Below are positions 45,013 through 57,779 of a DNA stretch of 64,000 nt, piece after piece. Below the pieces are notes generated by a model. It worked only from the letters and a program-made list of their open reading frames with translations. It was not told the DNA's origin and made no database searches. The position numbers and the translations under genes are program-made. Position 1 is the stretch's first letter, and the number at the start of each line of letters is the position of its first letter. This DNA comes from Pseudomonas chlororaphis (GTDB lineage: Bacteria; Pseudomonadota; Gammaproteobacteria; Pseudomonadales; Pseudomonadaceae), in assembly GCF_003731765.1 (NCBI RefSeq), contig NZ_MOAL01000003.1, positions 248,001 to 312,000 on the forward strand, read 5' to 3'.

Positions 45013-45470
45013 AGAGGGAAACCTCGGCCTGCCTGTACCAAGGCCCCCAAAGACGGGGTGGGTTCATCGCGCTGAGGGCGATGAGCCCGGTGTAAAGAGG
45101 GAATCCCCGGCCTGCCTGTACCAAGGTTCCCGAAAGGGTTCGGGCCCGTCGCTAAGAGCGTTGTGAGCCTAGTGTTAAAGAGGGAATCCCCGGCCTGCCT
45201 GTACCAAGGTTCCCGAAAGCGTTTGGGCCCGTCGCTGAGAGCGTTGTGAGCCTGGTGTTAAAGAGGGAATCCCCGGCCTGCCTGTACCAAGGTTCCCGAA
45301 AGCGTTTGGGCCCGTCGCTAAGAGCGTTGTGAGCCTGGTGTTAAAGAGGGAATCCCCGGCCTGCCTGTACCAAGGTTCCCGAAAGCGTTTGGGCTCGTCG
45401 CGATGAGCGTTGTGAGCCCGGTGTTAAAGAGGGGAATCCCCGGCCTGCCTGTACCAAGGTCCCCGAAACT
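45013..45470. repeat. Tandem array of an 83-bp repeat, five full units plus a partial
   Basis: Units begin AGAGGGAATCCCCGGCCTGC at 45013, 45096, 45179, 45262, 45345 and 45428, exactly 83 bp apart. The last is partial and has one extra G. The second to fourth are nearly identical; the first is the most divergent. Each unit holds CCCGAAAGCGTTTGGG (a 6-bp stem) and a second short stem near GTCGCTGAGAGCG. Because 83 is not a multiple of 3, no frame stays open in the same phase, so the array is non-coding. Confidence 0.95.
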
Positions 45471-45542
45471 GGGTAGTGATGAGGTTATTGCAGAGGGCGT
45501 GCCAGTTTTCTCCGCGGGCGCGTTTATTCTTCGCCTGAGTGC

Positions 45543-45572
45543 CGCAAAGCCCCGGAATACGGGGCTTTTGCG
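45543..45572 (+). terminator. Hairpin after the tandem array
   Basis: CGCAAAGCCCC and GGGGCTTTTGCG surround GGAATAC, followed by TTTTCG. It could terminate plus-strand transcripts running through the repeats. The stretch 45573-45691 shows nothing I can name. Confidence 0.6.
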
Positions 45573-45691
45573 TTTTCGAAGGCAAGGCTTTCGGATATGA
45601 AGATCCACTGCGCCGCCGCTGTCGGCGTGCCCGATCGAGGTTCACGGCGCCTTCAGGCAGTGCAGGCAGCCCATTGCGGTGCACAAAAAAA

Positions 45692-45740
45692 ATCGCGGGC
45701 AACCCCGGCTCCCGTAGGAGTGGGCTTGCCCGCGATGGCG
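45692..45740. repeat. REP element with 11-bp inverted arms
   Basis: ATCGCGGGCAA (45692-45702) and TTGCCCGCGAT (45725-45735) flank CCCGTAGGAG. It lies directly after the ntrC stop. Confidence 0.85.
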
Positions 45741-45760
45741 ATGTGGCCGGTCAGTACGGC

Positions 45761-47197
45761 TTAGGCTTCATCGCCCTCGTCGTCATCACCGCCATCGACC
45801 TTCATTCCCAGCTCTTTGATCTTGCGAGTCAGGGTGTTACGGCCCCAGCCCAGCAGCACGGCGGCGTCGCGACGGCGGCCGGCGGTGTGCTTGAGGGCGG
45901 TCTCGATCATGATCCGCTCGAAGCTCGGCACGGCGCTGTCCAGCAGGCTCGATTGGCCGCGTGCCAGGGCCTGGTCGGCCCATTGGCGCAGGGCCTGTTC
46001 CCAGTTGGTCACTGGCGCCGAATCCTGAGGCAGGCTCAGCAGCTCCGGCGGCAGGTCGCTGATGTGCACTTCGCGTCCCGAAGCCATCACCGTGATCCAG
46101 CGGCAGGTGTTCTCCAGCTGACGCACGTTGCCCGGCCACGGCAGGTTCTTCAGGTATTCCTCGGTTTCGCTCTTCAGCAGCTTGGGCTCCACCGCCAGCT
46201 CCTGGGCGGCGCGGCTGAGGAAGTGCTTGGCCAGGGTCGGAATGTCTTCACGACGGTCCGACAGGCGTGGAATGTGGATGCGGATCACGTTGAGGCGGTG
46301 GAACAAGTCCTCACGGAATTTGCCTGCATGCACCAGGGTTTCCAGGTTCTGGTGGGTCGCCGCGATGATGCGCACGTCGACCTTGACCGGGGTGTGCCCG
46401 CCGACCCGGTAGAACTCGCCATCGGCCAGTACCCGCAGCAAACGGGTTTGGGTTTCGGCCGGCATGTCGCCGATTTCATCGAGGAACAGGGTGCCGCCGT
46501 CGGCTTGCTCAAAGCGTCCGCGCCGCAGGTTGGCCGCGCCGGTGAAGGCACCTTTTTCGTGGCCGAACAGCTCGGACTCCATTAGGTCCTTGGGGATCGC
46601 CGCCATGTTCAGCGCAATGAACGGCGAGGCAGCCCGCGGGCTGTGGCGGTGCAGGGCGTGGGCCACCAGTTCTTTACCGGTACCGGATTCGCCGTTGATC
46701 AGCACGGTGATATTGGAGTGGCTCAGGCGCCCGATCGCACGAAACACTTCCTGCATCGCCGGTGCCTCACCGATGATTTCCGGGGTGCGGGCCATGGTCG
46801 GAGCCACTTCCAGGCCTTGCTGTTCCTGGGCGTGCTGGTTGGCGCGCTTGACCAGGGAAACGGCTTCGTCGACGTCGAACGGCTTGGGTAGGTACTCGAA
46901 GGCGCCGCCCTGATAGGACGCGACAGCGCTGTCCAGGTCAGAGTGGGCGGTCATGATGATCACCGGCAGACGCGGGTGCAGCTCGCGAATCCGCGCCAAC
47001 AGATCAAGGCCGCTGGCACCGGGCATACGGATGTCGGAGATGATCACGTCCGGCTGCTGGCGCGCCAGGCGACTCATCACCCCGTCGGCGCTGTCGAAGC
47101 TTTGGGTGGTCATGCCTTCTTGTTGCAAGGCTTTTTCCAGGACCCAGCGGATAGAACGGTCGTCATCGACGATCCACACGGTTTCACTACGGCTCAT
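45761..47197 (-). CDS. ntrC: Nitrogen regulator NtrC (sigma-54 activator)
   Basis: 478 residues. Receiver domain 1-120 with phosphorylatable Asp55 in ISDIRMPG and Lys in YLPKPFD; AAA+ domain with Walker A GESGTGKE, sigma-54 contact loop GAFTGA and Walker B GGTLFLDEIGD; C-terminal Fis-type helix-turn-helix (HTAGRRRDAAVLLGWGRNTL) with an acidic tail. It activates sigma-54 promoters under nitrogen limitation. Its start overlaps the ntrB stop by 4 bp. Confidence 0.98.
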   Translation of the reverse strand: MSRSETVWIVDDDRSIRWVLEKALQQEGMTTQSFDSADGVMSRLARQQPDVIISDIRMPGASGLDLLARIRELHPRLPVIIMTAHSDLDSAVASYQGGAFEYLPKPFDVDEAVSLVKRANQHAQEQQGLEVAPTMARTPEIIGEAPAMQEVFRAIGRLSHSNITVLINGESGTGKELVAHALHRHSPRAASPFIALNMAAIPKDLMESELFGHEKGAFTGAANLRRGRFEQADGGTLFLDEIGDMPAETQTRLLRVLADGEFYRVGGHTPVKVDVRIIAATHQNLETLVHAGKFREDLFHRLNVIRIHIPRLSDRREDIPTLAKHFLSRAAQELAVEPKLLKSETEEYLKNLPWPGNVRQLENTCRWITVMASGREVHISDLPPELLSLPQDSAPVTNWEQALRQWADQALARGQSSLLDSAVPSFERIMIETALKHTAGRRRDAAVLLGWGRNTLTRKIKELGMKVDGGDDDEGDEA

Positions 47198-48279
47198 GTC
47201 GATGGGGCTCCTTGTTCCAGTGGCAGAAAGATCGAGAACGTGGTGTGGCCGGGATGGCTGTCACATTCGATCAGGCCCTGGTGCTGGCTGATGATGTTCT
47301 GAGTGATGGCCAGGCCCAGCCCGGTACCGTCCGGGCGGCCGCTGACCATGGGGAAGAAGAGGGTGTCTTGCAGCTCGGGCGGGATCCCCGGGCCGTTGTC
47401 GATGATTTCGATCTTGGTCACCAGGCGATGGCGCACATGACCGATGGTGAACTGGCGCATGGTCCGGGTGCGCAGGCTGATGCGGCCCAGGCGCAACTCG
47501 TTCTGGCTGCTGATGGCCTGCATGGCGTTGCGCACGATGTTGAGCACCGCCTGGATCATCTGTTCGCGGTCGATCAATACATCGGGAATGCTTGGGTCGT
47601 AGTCGCGCACCAAAGTGATGCAACCCTGGCTTTCGGCTTCCACCAGGCTGCTGACCCGCTCCAGCACTTCATGGATGTTGGTCATGGCCAGGGACGGCAG
47701 CTTGTTCGAGCCGAGCATGCGATCCACCAGGTTTCGCAGGCGGTCGGCCTCTTCGATGATGACGTTGGTGTAGTCCTTGAGGCTTTCTTCCGGCAGTTCC
47801 CGGGCCAGCAACTGGGCCGCGCCGCGAATCCCGCCCAGGGGGTTCTTGATCTCGTGGGCCAGGCCGCGCACCAGCATCTTGCTGGTTTCCTGCTTGGACA
47901 ACTGGGCCTCTTCCTTGGTGATACGCAACAGGCGATCACGGGGGTGGACTTCCAGCAGCAGCAGGGTTTCGCCGTTACTGAGGATCGGCGTCACCGCGTA
48001 GTCCACGGTCAGGGTCTGGCCCGTCAGGGCGGTGAGCATCGCTTCGCGCTTGGTAAAGGGGTGGGCCTGCTCGACAGCCTGGCGCAGGGAGCTCAGGGCT
48101 TCGGCCGACTCGGTGAACAGTTCGCTGATGAATTGCCCATGGCTGCGCTGGCCGCTGATGGCCAGGAGCATTTCCGCCGCCGGGTTCATGTACTCAAGGC
48201 GCAGGTCGGCATTGAGCAGGATGGTGGCGGTGGTCAGGTTGTCGAGGAGCAGCCTGTGCAGTTGGTCGCTGATGGTCAT
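47194..48279 (-). CDS. ntrB: Nitrogen sensor kinase NtrB
   Basis: 361 residues. PAS-like sensor region at 10-115, dimerisation/phosphotransfer helix with His142 in LAHEIKNPLGG, and the ATPase domain with N-box QAVLNIVRNAMQA, G1 IIDNGPGIP and G2 GTGLGLAI. It is soluble, with no membrane segment. It phosphorylates NtrC and responds to PII proteins. Preceded by a gap with NtrC-like palindromes. Confidence 0.97.
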   Translation of the reverse strand: MTISDQLHRLLLDNLTTATILLNADLRLEYMNPAAEMLLAISGQRSHGQFISELFTESAEALSSLRQAVEQAHPFTKREAMLTALTGQTLTVDYAVTPILSNGETLLLLEVHPRDRLLRITKEEAQLSKQETSKMLVRGLAHEIKNPLGGIRGAAQLLARELPEESLKDYTNVIIEEADRLRNLVDRMLGSNKLPSLAMTNIHEVLERVSSLVEAESQGCITLVRDYDPSIPDVLIDREQMIQAVLNIVRNAMQAISSQNELRLGRISLRTRTMRQFTIGHVRHRLVTKIEIIDNGPGIPPELQDTLFFPMVSGRPDGTGLGLAITQNIISQHQGLIECDSHPGHTTFSIFLPLEQGAPST

Positions 48280-48496
48280 GGGTACTGGTTGACCTCTTTT
48301 GAAGCAAGACGATCCGGGGCCGGTCCCGGATCGCGCGCGCGGGTAAAGCGCTGATGTGGGGAAAATGCAAAAACCAAACCAAGGCTCCGAAAAGAAGCGT
48401 TAAAAGCCTGAAACAGGCGTTTGAGGCTCGATTGCGTGGCGTCCGGCCGGCTTTTCAGCGGTTTTTCGACCCAAAATGGGCAGTCGGGTGCCACGG

Positions 48497-48525
48497 GGTG
48501 CAATGGATTGCACCAATATAGTGCC
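48497..48525 (-). promoter_or_regulatory. Candidate NtrC operator upstream of ntrB
   Basis: GGTGCAAT-GG-ATTGCACC (48497-48514) is a perfect palindrome with GCAC/GTGC cores, and overlaps a second GCAC-N7-GTGC palindrome (48510-48524). Both resemble the NtrC site TGCACC-N5-GGTGCA. They lie about 220 bp before ntrB, consistent with autoregulation of ntrBC. Confidence 0.55.
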
Positions 48526-48575
48526 GTTAGCTGAGCGGCGTTGAAAAAGGCTCGGGTTCCTGTGCCTGCTCGGCT

Positions 48576-48944
48576 TTATCGGCGACGGGCCCGCTGCAGA
48601 TGGAATACCTCGGGCTCGCTCTGTTGCACGACCTGCTCACCCTCCAGTACCTGCACCTCCAGGCTATGCCGGCCGCGGTCGACGTCCACCAATGACAAAT
48701 GGGTCCGCTCGCTGGGGCGGGTGTAAGGCCGGCCGTCGAGCAGCAGGCGCAGGCGGTGCTCGGGGCGCAGTGCGGGGTGCAGCTTGATATCGACGCTGAC
48801 GCGGCCGTTGTTGGCGCGCAGGGTTGTGGGCAGGTTGCGTATCTCCAGTACGGAATACACGGGGTCGGCGGCGTCGACGTGGCGGTGGCTCTCGGCGCTG
48901 GCCGGCAAGCTGGCCAGCATCAGGCAAAAAAGATAAATGCGCAT
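48576..48944 (-). CDS. Uncharacterised secreted or periplasmic protein
   Basis: 122 residues with a short signal peptide (MRIYLFCLMLASLPASAES). The mature part is beta-rich and charged (YSVLEIRNLPTTLRANNGRV, LRLLLDGRPYTRPSERTHLS, HSLEVQVLEGEQVVQQSEPE), an immunoglobulin-like pattern. No family recognised. It lies between glnA and ntrB in the same direction, a position I recall as conserved in Pseudomonas. Confidence 0.75.
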   Translation of the reverse strand: MRIYLFCLMLASLPASAESHRHVDAADPVYSVLEIRNLPTTLRANNGRVSVDIKLHPALRPEHRLRLLLDGRPYTRPSERTHLSLVDVDRGRHSLEVQVLEGEQVVQQSEPEVFHLQRARRR

Positions 48945-49068
48945 GGAAGGTCGGTCTCTGGCTGTGCAGCCGTCATCTCTTGTTCGGGTACGGATTGACC
49001 ATAGAGCAGCGACAAGGCTCGGGGCGGCAGCCTTAACCTTTGCTCACACAATGGGTGAAAATCGCCCA

Positions 49069-49094
49069 TAAAAAAGGCCTCCCGAAGGAGGCCT
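49069..49094 (-). terminator. glnA terminator
   Basis: AGGCCTCC-CGAA-GGAGGCCT with six A to the left, read as T on the minus strand, 33 bp after the glnA stop. Confidence 0.88.
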
Positions 49095-49126
49095 CTCGTT
49101 ACGCCGCTTGCGCGAGCGCGACTGGA

Positions 49127-50533
49127 TTAGCAGCTGTAGTACAGCTCGTATTCCAGTGGGTGTACGAAGGTGCGTACTTTGATTTCTTCTTCGCTTTTCA
49201 GCTCGATGTAAGCATCGATGAAGTCGTCGCTGAAAACGCCGCCTTTGGTCAGGAACGCACGACCTTTGTCCAGCTCTTCCAGGGCTTCTTTCAGGCTGCC
49301 GCAAACTTGTGGGATCTCTTTGGCCTCTTCAGGCGGCAGGTCATACAGGTTTTTGTCAGCAGCGTCGCCAGGGTGGATCTTGTTCTGGATGCCGTCCAGG
49401 CCAGCCATCAGCAGTGCAGCGAAGCCCAGGTACGGGTTGGCTGCTGGATCCGGGAAGCGAGCTTCGATACGGCGAGCGCGTGGGCTGGACACGTAAGGAA
49501 TACGGATCGAGGCGGAACGGTTACGGGCCGAGTAGGCCAGCATCACTGGAGCTTCGAAACCTGGGACCAGACGCTTGTAGGAGTTGGTCGACGGGTTGGT
49601 GAAGCCGTTCAGGGCCTTACCGTGCTTGATGATGCCGCCGATGAAGTACAGGGCGGTGTCGGACAGGCCGGCATAGCCTTCGCCAGCGAAGGTGTTCTTG
49701 CCATCTTTGGCGATGGACAGGTGAACGTGCATACCCGAGCCGTTATCGCCGTACAGAGGCTTAGGCATGAAGGTTGCGGTGCGGCCGTAAGCGTCAGCCA
49801 CGTTGTGTACGCAGTACTTCAGGGTCTGAACTTCGTCAGCCTTGGCTACCAGGGTGTTGAACTTCACGCCGATTTCGTTCTGGCCGGCAGTCGCCACTTC
49901 GTGGTGGTGAACTTCGATGACCAGGCCCATTTCTTCCATGGCGTTGCACATGGAGGTACGGATTTCGTGGTCGTGGTCGAACGGCGGAACTGGGAAGTAG
50001 CCGCCTTTGACGCCTGGACGGTGGCCTTTGTTGCCGCCTTCCACGTCCTGGTCGGACATCCACGAGCCTTGCTCGGAGAAGATTTTGAACATGGAACCAG
50101 AGATGTCGGACTTGAACTTCACTTCGTCGAAGATGAAGAACTCAGGCTCTGGACCTACAAATACGGTGTCACCGATACCGGTGGACTTCAGGTATTCCTC
50201 GGCACGCTTGGCGATCGCACGTGGGTCGCGGTCGTAGCCTTGCATGGTCGAAGGCTCGATCACGTCGCAAACCAGGATCAGGGTCGGCTCTTCGGTGAAC
50301 GGGTCCAGCACGGCAGTGCTGTCGTCCGGCATCAGGATCATGTCGGAGGCTTCGATGCCTTTCCAGCCAGCGATGGAGGAACCGTCGAACATTTTGCCTT
50401 CTTCGAAGAAGGCGTCATCCAGCGCGTCGCGAGCCGGCATGGTCACGTGGTGCTGAGTGCCTTTGGTATCCGTGAAGCGCAGATCAATCCACTTGACGTC
50501 ATGATCTTTGATGAGTTGAACCGACTTCGACAT
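49127..50533 (-). CDS. glnA: Glutamine synthetase type I
   Basis: 468 residues from the ATG at 50531-50533 ([20 protein letters not shown]); an extension to 50617 is outside the family. Family segments include [34 protein letters not shown] and the adenylylation-site tyrosine in NLYDLPPEE. It makes glutamine from glutamate and ammonia. Expression is expected from the sigma-54 promoter at 50633-50648 under NtrC. Confidence 0.99.
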   Translation of the reverse strand: MSKSVQLIKDHDVKWIDLRFTDTKGTQHHVTMPARDALDDAFFEEGKMFDGSSIAGWKGIEASDMILMPDDSTAVLDPFTEEPTLILVCDVIEPSTMQGYDRDPRAIAKRAEEYLKSTGIGDTVFVGPEPEFFIFDEVKFKSDISGSMFKIFSEQGSWMSDQDVEGGNKGHRPGVKGGYFPVPPFDHDHEIRTSMCNAMEEMGLVIEVHHHEVATAGQNEIGVKFNTLVAKADEVQTLKYCVHNVADAYGRTATFMPKPLYGDNGSGMHVHLSIAKDGKNTFAGEGYAGLSDTALYFIGGIIKHGKALNGFTNPSTNSYKRLVPGFEAPVMLAYSARNRSASIRIPYVSSPRARRIEARFPDPAANPYLGFAALLMAGLDGIQNKIHPGDAADKNLYDLPPEEAKEIPQVCGSLKEALEELDKGRAFLTKGGVFSDDFIDAYIELKSEEEIKVRTFVHPLEYELYYSC

Positions 50534-50632
50534 ATGTCCTCCGGGGTGGCTTCGGGCTAAGTAGTGGAGTGCCCTTAGAATGTGGGTGATGCCGGCGCGA
50601 ATACTCTGCCAAGGCAACCTGCCTCACAAGGG

Positions 50633-50648
50633 AGCAAATTGCATGCCA
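50633..50648 (-). promoter_or_regulatory. Sigma-54 promoter of glnA
   Basis: On the minus strand TGGCATGCAATTTGCT fits TGGCAY-N5-TTGCW, with GG and GC at the required spacing. Predicted start near 50621, 88 bp before the ATG. Candidate NtrC half-sites (GCACCGCAATGTGGCGC at about 50722-50738 and GGTGCGAC...ACTGCAC at 50763-50785) lie 100-165 bp upstream, the usual enhancer distance. Confidence 0.82.
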
Positions 50649-50816
50649 GTGCCCCGAGTTGGGTTTTTTGCCCCAAATCCACGCATATAAAGGCTAATTG
50701 GCCTGGATTTGGATTTTTAGCGCACCGCAATGTGGCGCTGGATTCTGAAAATGACCTGTTTTGGTGCGACTAAAACCAACTGCACATTAACTGGTTAAAC
50801 CTTGAGCAATTTCCGC

Positions 50817-50822
50817 TATAAT
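50817..50822 (+). promoter_or_regulatory. -10 element of thiI
   Basis: A perfect TATAAT 42 bp before the thiI ATG. The best -35 at 17 bp spacing (GTTAAA) is weak. Confidence 0.55.
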
Positions 50823-50864
50823 CCGCGCCCCCCTTTTTCGGCTGGCCCTGCGCGCGCTGTTTTC

Positions 50865-52319
50865 ATGAAACTAATAGTTAAAGTTTTCCCGGAAATCACC
50901 ATTAAGAGCCGCCCGGTACGGATGCGTTTCATCCGCCAGTTGGCCAAAAACATCCGTGCCGTGCTCCGCGATCTGGACCCGGCTGTGGTGGTCAATGGTG
51001 TGTGGGACAACCTTGAACTGGAAACCGCCCTCAGTGACCCCAAAGCCTTGAAGGAGCTGACTGAGCGCCTGACGTGCATGCCGGGTATCGCGCATTTCCT
51101 GCAGGTCGACGAGTACCCGCTGGGCGACTTCGACGACGTCGTTGCCAAGTGCAAGCAGCACTTCGGCGATGCCTTGCCCGGGAAGATTTTTTCCGTGCGT
51201 TGCAAGCGCGCCGGCAAGCACGAATTCAGCTCCATGGACGTGGAAAAATACGTTGGCAGCCAGTTGCGTCGTCAGTGCGGCGCCGCCGGGATTTCCCTGA
51301 AAGACCCGGAAATCGAAGTGCGTATGGAAATTCGCGACCAACGGTTGTTCGTGATCCATAGCCAGCACAACGGCCTGGGTGGCTACCCGCTGGGTGCCCT
51401 GGAACAGACCCTGGTGTTGATGTCTGGCGGTTTCGATTCCACGGTGGCGGCCTACCAGATCATGCGCCGCGGCCTGATGAGCCACTTCTGCTTCTTCAAC
51501 CTGGGCGGGCGTGCCCACGAATTGGGCGTGATGGAAGTCGCGCACTATATATGGAAGAAGTACGGCAGCTCCCAGCGCGTGCTGTTTGTCAGCGTGCCGT
51601 TCGAGGAAGTCCTGGGGGAAATCCTCAGTAAAGTCGACAACAGTCATATGGGCGTCATTTTGAAGCGTATGATGTTGCGCGCGGCGTCCCGAATCGCCGA
51701 TCGCCTGGAGATCGACGCGCTGGTGACTGGCGAGGCGATTTCCCAGGTATCGAGCCAGACGCTGCCCAACCTGTCCGTGATCGACTGTGTGACTGAGAAG
51801 CTGGTATTGCGCCCGCTGATCGCCAGCCACAAGCAGGACATCATCGACCTAGCGCAGGAAATCGGCACCGCCGACTTCGCCAAGCACATGCCCGAGTATT
51901 GCGGGGTCATCTCGGTGAACCCCAAGACCCACGCCAAGCGTCCGCGTGTGGAGCATGAAGAGAAAGAATTCGACATGGCGATTCTGGAGCGTGCGCTCGA
52001 GAACGCCAAACTGGTACCGATCGATCGGGTGATCGACGAGTTGGGCCAGGATTTGCAGATTGAAGAAGTCAGCGAGGCGTTGGCCGGTCAGATCGTCATC
52101 GACATCCGTCACCCGGATGCCGAGGAAGATGACCCGCTGCAACTGGCTGGCGTCGAAGTACAAGCGATGCCGTTCTATGCACTGAACGCGCGCTTCAAGG
52201 AACTGGACCCTACTCGCCAGTACCTGCTGTATTGCGACAAAGGCGTGATGAGTCGCCTGCATGCTCACCATTTGCTCAGTGAGGGGCATGCCAATGTGCG
52301 CGTTTATAGACCGAGCTAA
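50865..52319 (+). CDS. thiI: tRNA 4-thiouridine synthase ThiI with rhodanese domain
   Basis: 484 residues from the ATG at 50865 ([20 protein letters not shown]). THUMP domain at about 60-165, PP-loop SGGFDST at 187-193, and a C-terminal rhodanese domain with Cys457 in [10 protein letters not shown] that carries persulfide. It makes s4U8 in tRNA and, with ThiS, supplies sulfur for thiamine. The long form with rhodanese domain is that of E. coli-type ThiI. Confidence 0.97.
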   Translation: MKLIVKVFPEITIKSRPVRMRFIRQLAKNIRAVLRDLDPAVVVNGVWDNLELETALSDPKALKELTERLTCMPGIAHFLQVDEYPLGDFDDVVAKCKQHFGDALPGKIFSVRCKRAGKHEFSSMDVEKYVGSQLRRQCGAAGISLKDPEIEVRMEIRDQRLFVIHSQHNGLGGYPLGALEQTLVLMSGGFDSTVAAYQIMRRGLMSHFCFFNLGGRAHELGVMEVAHYIWKKYGSSQRVLFVSVPFEEVLGEILSKVDNSHMGVILKRMMLRAASRIADRLEIDALVTGEAISQVSSQTLPNLSVIDCVTEKLVLRPLIASHKQDIIDLAQEIGTADFAKHMPEYCGVISVNPKTHAKRPRVEHEEKEFDMAILERALENAKLVPIDRVIDELGQDLQIEEVSEALAGQIVIDIRHPDAEEDDPLQLAGVEVQAMPFYALNARFKELDPTRQYLLYCDKGVMSRLHAHHLLSEGHANVRVYRPS

Positions 52320-52458
52320 GTGCCCGGGGATGTTTGCCTGTGGCCTGCGTCACCGGCCCCCCGACGCCGCCGCCAAGCTGTAACGGCAAGGCCTGACTCT
52401 ATTGTTAATCGCTGCCATCTGTTGTCAGCACACCGAATCCTCTGATCGAGATACACAA

Positions 52459-54279
52459 GTGATCGAAAATCTACGCAACATCGCCATCATTGCTCACGTT
52501 GACCATGGTAAAACCACCCTGGTAGACAAACTCCTGCGTCAATCCGGCACCCTGGAGCGCAACGAGCTCAACGACGAGCGCGTGATGGACTCCAACGACC
52601 AGGAAAAAGAGCGCGGTATTACCATTCTGGCGAAAAACACCGCCATCAACTGGAACGGCTACCACATCAACATCGTGGACACCCCGGGCCACGCCGACTT
52701 CGGCGGTGAAGTTGAGCGCGTAATGTCGATGGTTGACTCCGTGCTGCTGCTGGTCGACGCCCAAGACGGCCCTATGCCGCAAACCCGTTTCGTGACCAAG
52801 AAGGCGTTCGAAGCCGGCCTGCGTCCGATCGTGTGCATCAACAAGGTTGACCGTCCAGGCGCGCGTCCGGACTGGGTTCTGGACCAGATCTTCGACCTGT
52901 TCGACAACCTGGGTGCCACCGAAGAACAGCTGGACTTCAAAGTCGTCTACGCCTCGGCCCTGAACGGTATTGCCGGTCTGGACCACAACGACATGGCTGA
53001 AGACATGACCCCGCTGTACCAGTCGATCGTCGACAACGTACCCGCGCCGTCTGTTGACCGTGATGGTCCGTTCCAGATGCAAATCTCCGCTCTGGACTAC
53101 AACAGCTTCCTCGGTGTTATCGGTGTTGGCCGTATCGCTCGCGGTACCGTCAAGCCGAACGCTCCGGTCGTGGCTATCGGTGCCGACGGCAAGAAGCGCA
53201 ACGGTCGTATCCTGAAGCTGATGGGTCACCACGGTCTGCACCGTGTGGACGTTGAAGAAGCAGCTGCAGGCGACATCGTGTGCATCAGCGGTATGGACTC
53301 GCTGTTCATCTCCGACACCCTGTGCCACCCGGATACCGTCGAGGCGATGAAGCCTCTGACCGTTGACGAGCCAACCGTTTCCATGACCTTCCAGGTCAAC
53401 GACTCGCCATTCTGCGGTAAAGAAGGCAAGTTCGTGACGTCCCGTAACATCAAGGAACGTCTGGACAAAGAGCTGCTGTACAACGTTGCACTGCGCGTTG
53501 AAGAAGGCGACTCGGCTGACAAGTTCAAGGTTTCCGGCCGTGGTGAGCTGCACCTCTCGGTACTGATCGAAACCATGCGTCGCGAAGGCTTCGAAATGGC
53601 TGTAGGCCGTCCAGAAGTGATCATCCGTCTGGTTGACGGCGTGAAGCACGAACCGTTCGAAAACGTCACCATCGACCTGCCGGAAGAATCCCAAGGCAAG
53701 GTCATGGAAGAGATGGGCCTGCGTAAGGGCGACCTGACCAACATGGTGCCGGATGGCAAAGGCCGTGTTCGTCTGGAATACAACATCCCTGCTCGCGGTC
53801 TGATCGGTTTCCGTAACCAGTTCCTGACCCTGACCAACGGTGCTGGCATCCTGACCTCGATCTTCGACCGTTACGACGTGATGAAGTCCGGCGACATGTC
53901 CGGCCGTCAGAACGGCGTTCTGGTTTCGGTTGAAACCGGCAAGGCGCTGACCTACTCCCTGGAAACCCTGCAGGCTCGTGGCAAGCTGTTCGTTGAACAC
54001 GGCCAAGAGATCTACAACGGTCAAATCGTTGGCCTGAACAGCCGCGACAACGACCTGGGCGTCAACCCTACCAAGGGCAAGAAGCTCGACAACATGCGTG
54101 CTTCGGGTAAAGACGAAACCATCGCTCTGGTTCCACCTGTTCGCTTCACCCTGGAACAGGCTCTGGAATTCATCCAGGACGACGAGCTGTGTGAAGTGAC
54201 TCCTAAGTCCATCCGTCTTCGCAAGAAGATCCTGGACGAAAGCGAGCGCACCCGCGCTGCCAAGAAAGCCAAGGCATAA
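52459..54279 (+). CDS. typA: Ribosome-associated GTPase TypA/BipA
   Basis: 606 residues from a GTG at 52459 ([18 protein letters not shown]); the frame extends to 52402 but the family starts at the GTG. G1 [10 protein letters not shown]3 DTPGHAD, G4 NKVDRPG, then domain II and the BipA-specific C-terminus ([13 protein letters not shown]). A translational GTPase acting on 50S subunit assembly and stress adaptation. A strong terminator follows. Confidence 0.97.
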   Translation: MIENLRNIAIIAHVDHGKTTLVDKLLRQSGTLERNELNDERVMDSNDQEKERGITILAKNTAINWNGYHINIVDTPGHADFGGEVERVMSMVDSVLLLVDAQDGPMPQTRFVTKKAFEAGLRPIVCINKVDRPGARPDWVLDQIFDLFDNLGATEEQLDFKVVYASALNGIAGLDHNDMAEDMTPLYQSIVDNVPAPSVDRDGPFQMQISALDYNSFLGVIGVGRIARGTVKPNAPVVAIGADGKKRNGRILKLMGHHGLHRVDVEEAAAGDIVCISGMDSLFISDTLCHPDTVEAMKPLTVDEPTVSMTFQVNDSPFCGKEGKFVTSRNIKERLDKELLYNVALRVEEGDSADKFKVSGRGELHLSVLIETMRREGFEMAVGRPEVIIRLVDGVKHEPFENVTIDLPEESQGKVMEEMGLRKGDLTNMVPDGKGRVRLEYNIPARGLIGFRNQFLTLTNGAGILTSIFDRYDVMKSGDMSGRQNGVLVSVETGKALTYSLETLQARGKLFVEHGQEIYNGQIVGLNSRDNDLGVNPTKGKKLDNMRASGKDETIALVPPVRFTLEQALEFIQDDELCEVTPKSIRLRKKILDESERTRAAKKAKA

Positions 54280-54297
54280 GCTTTAGCCCCGGCTAAA

Positions 54298-54333
54298 AAA
54301 ACGCCCCCGACCGCAAGGTCGGGGGCGTTTTTG
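54298..54333. terminator. typA terminator
   Basis: ACGCCCCCGACC / GGTCGGGGGCGT around loop GCAA, with A-run left and T-run right, 18 bp after typA. Confidence 0.92.
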
Positions 54334-54392
54334 TTTGTCTGGCGAAAACACCGGCCGAGGCGGGCGCCAATCAACGGCGCGCCGGCTTTGGG

Positions 54393-54830
54393 TCAGAAGC
54401 GTTCCAGGGTCCGGCGGCCCGTCTCGCGTTCCACTGCCTTGGGCTTGTAGGCGCAGTAACCTGGGCGTGGGCCGATGCGCGGGTGGTTGCGGCAGGTATC
54501 CGGGCGCTTGTCATAAATGGTGCACAGGCGGCTCTTACGATCCAGATACAGGCAGTCGTTGTTGCTCATGCGCTGCAGGGTGAAGATCTCGGACTTCTGG
54601 TTGTAGCGCTCGACAATGCCTTCTTTCTGCAGGCGCTTGGCGATGTTCTTCGGCGGATCGCCAAGCTCGAACTCATCGACGATGCCGATGCGCACCAGGT
54701 CTTTGATCTTCACTTCCACCGGCAGCGTGCAGCAGCTGGAAACGCAGGAACCGCACATGGGCGCGGTGAATTTGGCCCAGGTATCGAGTCGGTCGATTTC
54801 CGCGGCGGCGATCAGGTTGGGCTTCATCAT
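54393..54830 (-). CDS. YkgJ-family cysteine-cluster protein
   Basis: 145 residues from the ATG at 54828-54830 (MMKPNLIAAAEIDRLDTW); an ATG 12 codons upstream is possible. Cysteines in CGSCVSSCC near the N-terminus and CLYLDRKSRLCTIYDKRPDTC then PGYCAYKP further on match the YkgJ/UPF0153 zinc- or iron-sulfur-binding family, whose role is unknown. Convergent with typA. Confidence 0.88.
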   Translation of the reverse strand: MMKPNLIAAAEIDRLDTWAKFTAPMCGSCVSSCCTLPVEVKIKDLVRIGIVDEFELGDPPKNIAKRLQKEGIVERYNQKSEIFTLQRMSNNDCLYLDRKSRLCTIYDKRPDTCRNHPRIGPRPGYCAYKPKAVERETGRRTLERF

Positions 54831-55097
54831 GGGGCGTTTCCAGCGTGTTTCAGGGCGCGCGATCATACCGGGACTGGTGAAATTTTAAACAGCCTTTTGA
54901 CGGATATTTCTGATCGGTGCCAAGGACATTTCCTCTCGGCACGGCATCTGCATCTTTTTAGCCGTCGCCGACAGGGAGATCGGGTCACTGACCGGGCCTT
55001 GGCAAAAAAGCGCCGAACCAGAGCCTTTGCCTCCTGTCAGACCGACTAGGCTCAGACCATTCCATGCTCACTGTCTATCTCGCTCGAGGTCGTATCG

Positions 55098-57548
<2,451 letters not shown>

Positions 57549-57583
57549 CCCGGGCGCGGATTTTTGCTGGTAAGTGTGCGCAA

Positions 57584-57607
57584 GGCCCAACGACAGTTGG
57601 GCCTTGT
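57584..57607 (+). terminator. Hairpin after glgP
   Basis: Perfect 10-bp stem AAGGCCCAAC / GTTGGGCCTT around loop GACA, 36 bp after the glgP stop; only a short T content follows. Confidence 0.65.
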
Positions 57608-57779
57608 CGATATACTGAGCGCCAGTTTTGACCTGCCGCAGCAGTGCCTCTTGTCGCCATCGTCCCCCACCGTACCTGCCTGATCGGCAGGCGCCGGCTG
57701 GTCGGTGAGGGCGTCAGTGTTGCCCGCAGGTCTTCAAACGCCGACGCCTCTTGCGGCGGGCCGCTTAGGGATATCGACC

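Noticed and set aside
44117..45124. Long 335-codon minus-strand frame read as an N-terminally extended TrmL
   Set aside because: The extension crosses the opposite-strand gene and two tandem-repeat units; TrmL proteins start at MFHVILFQPE.
45013..45470. CRISPR array
   Set aside because: The 83-bp units are identical throughout, with no repeat/spacer alternation, and there are no cas genes.
48485..48505. Possible sigma-54 promoter for ntrB (TGGCACCCGACTGCCC on the minus strand)
   Set aside because: The GG and GC dinucleotides are one base too close, a spacing that sigma-54 does not tolerate.
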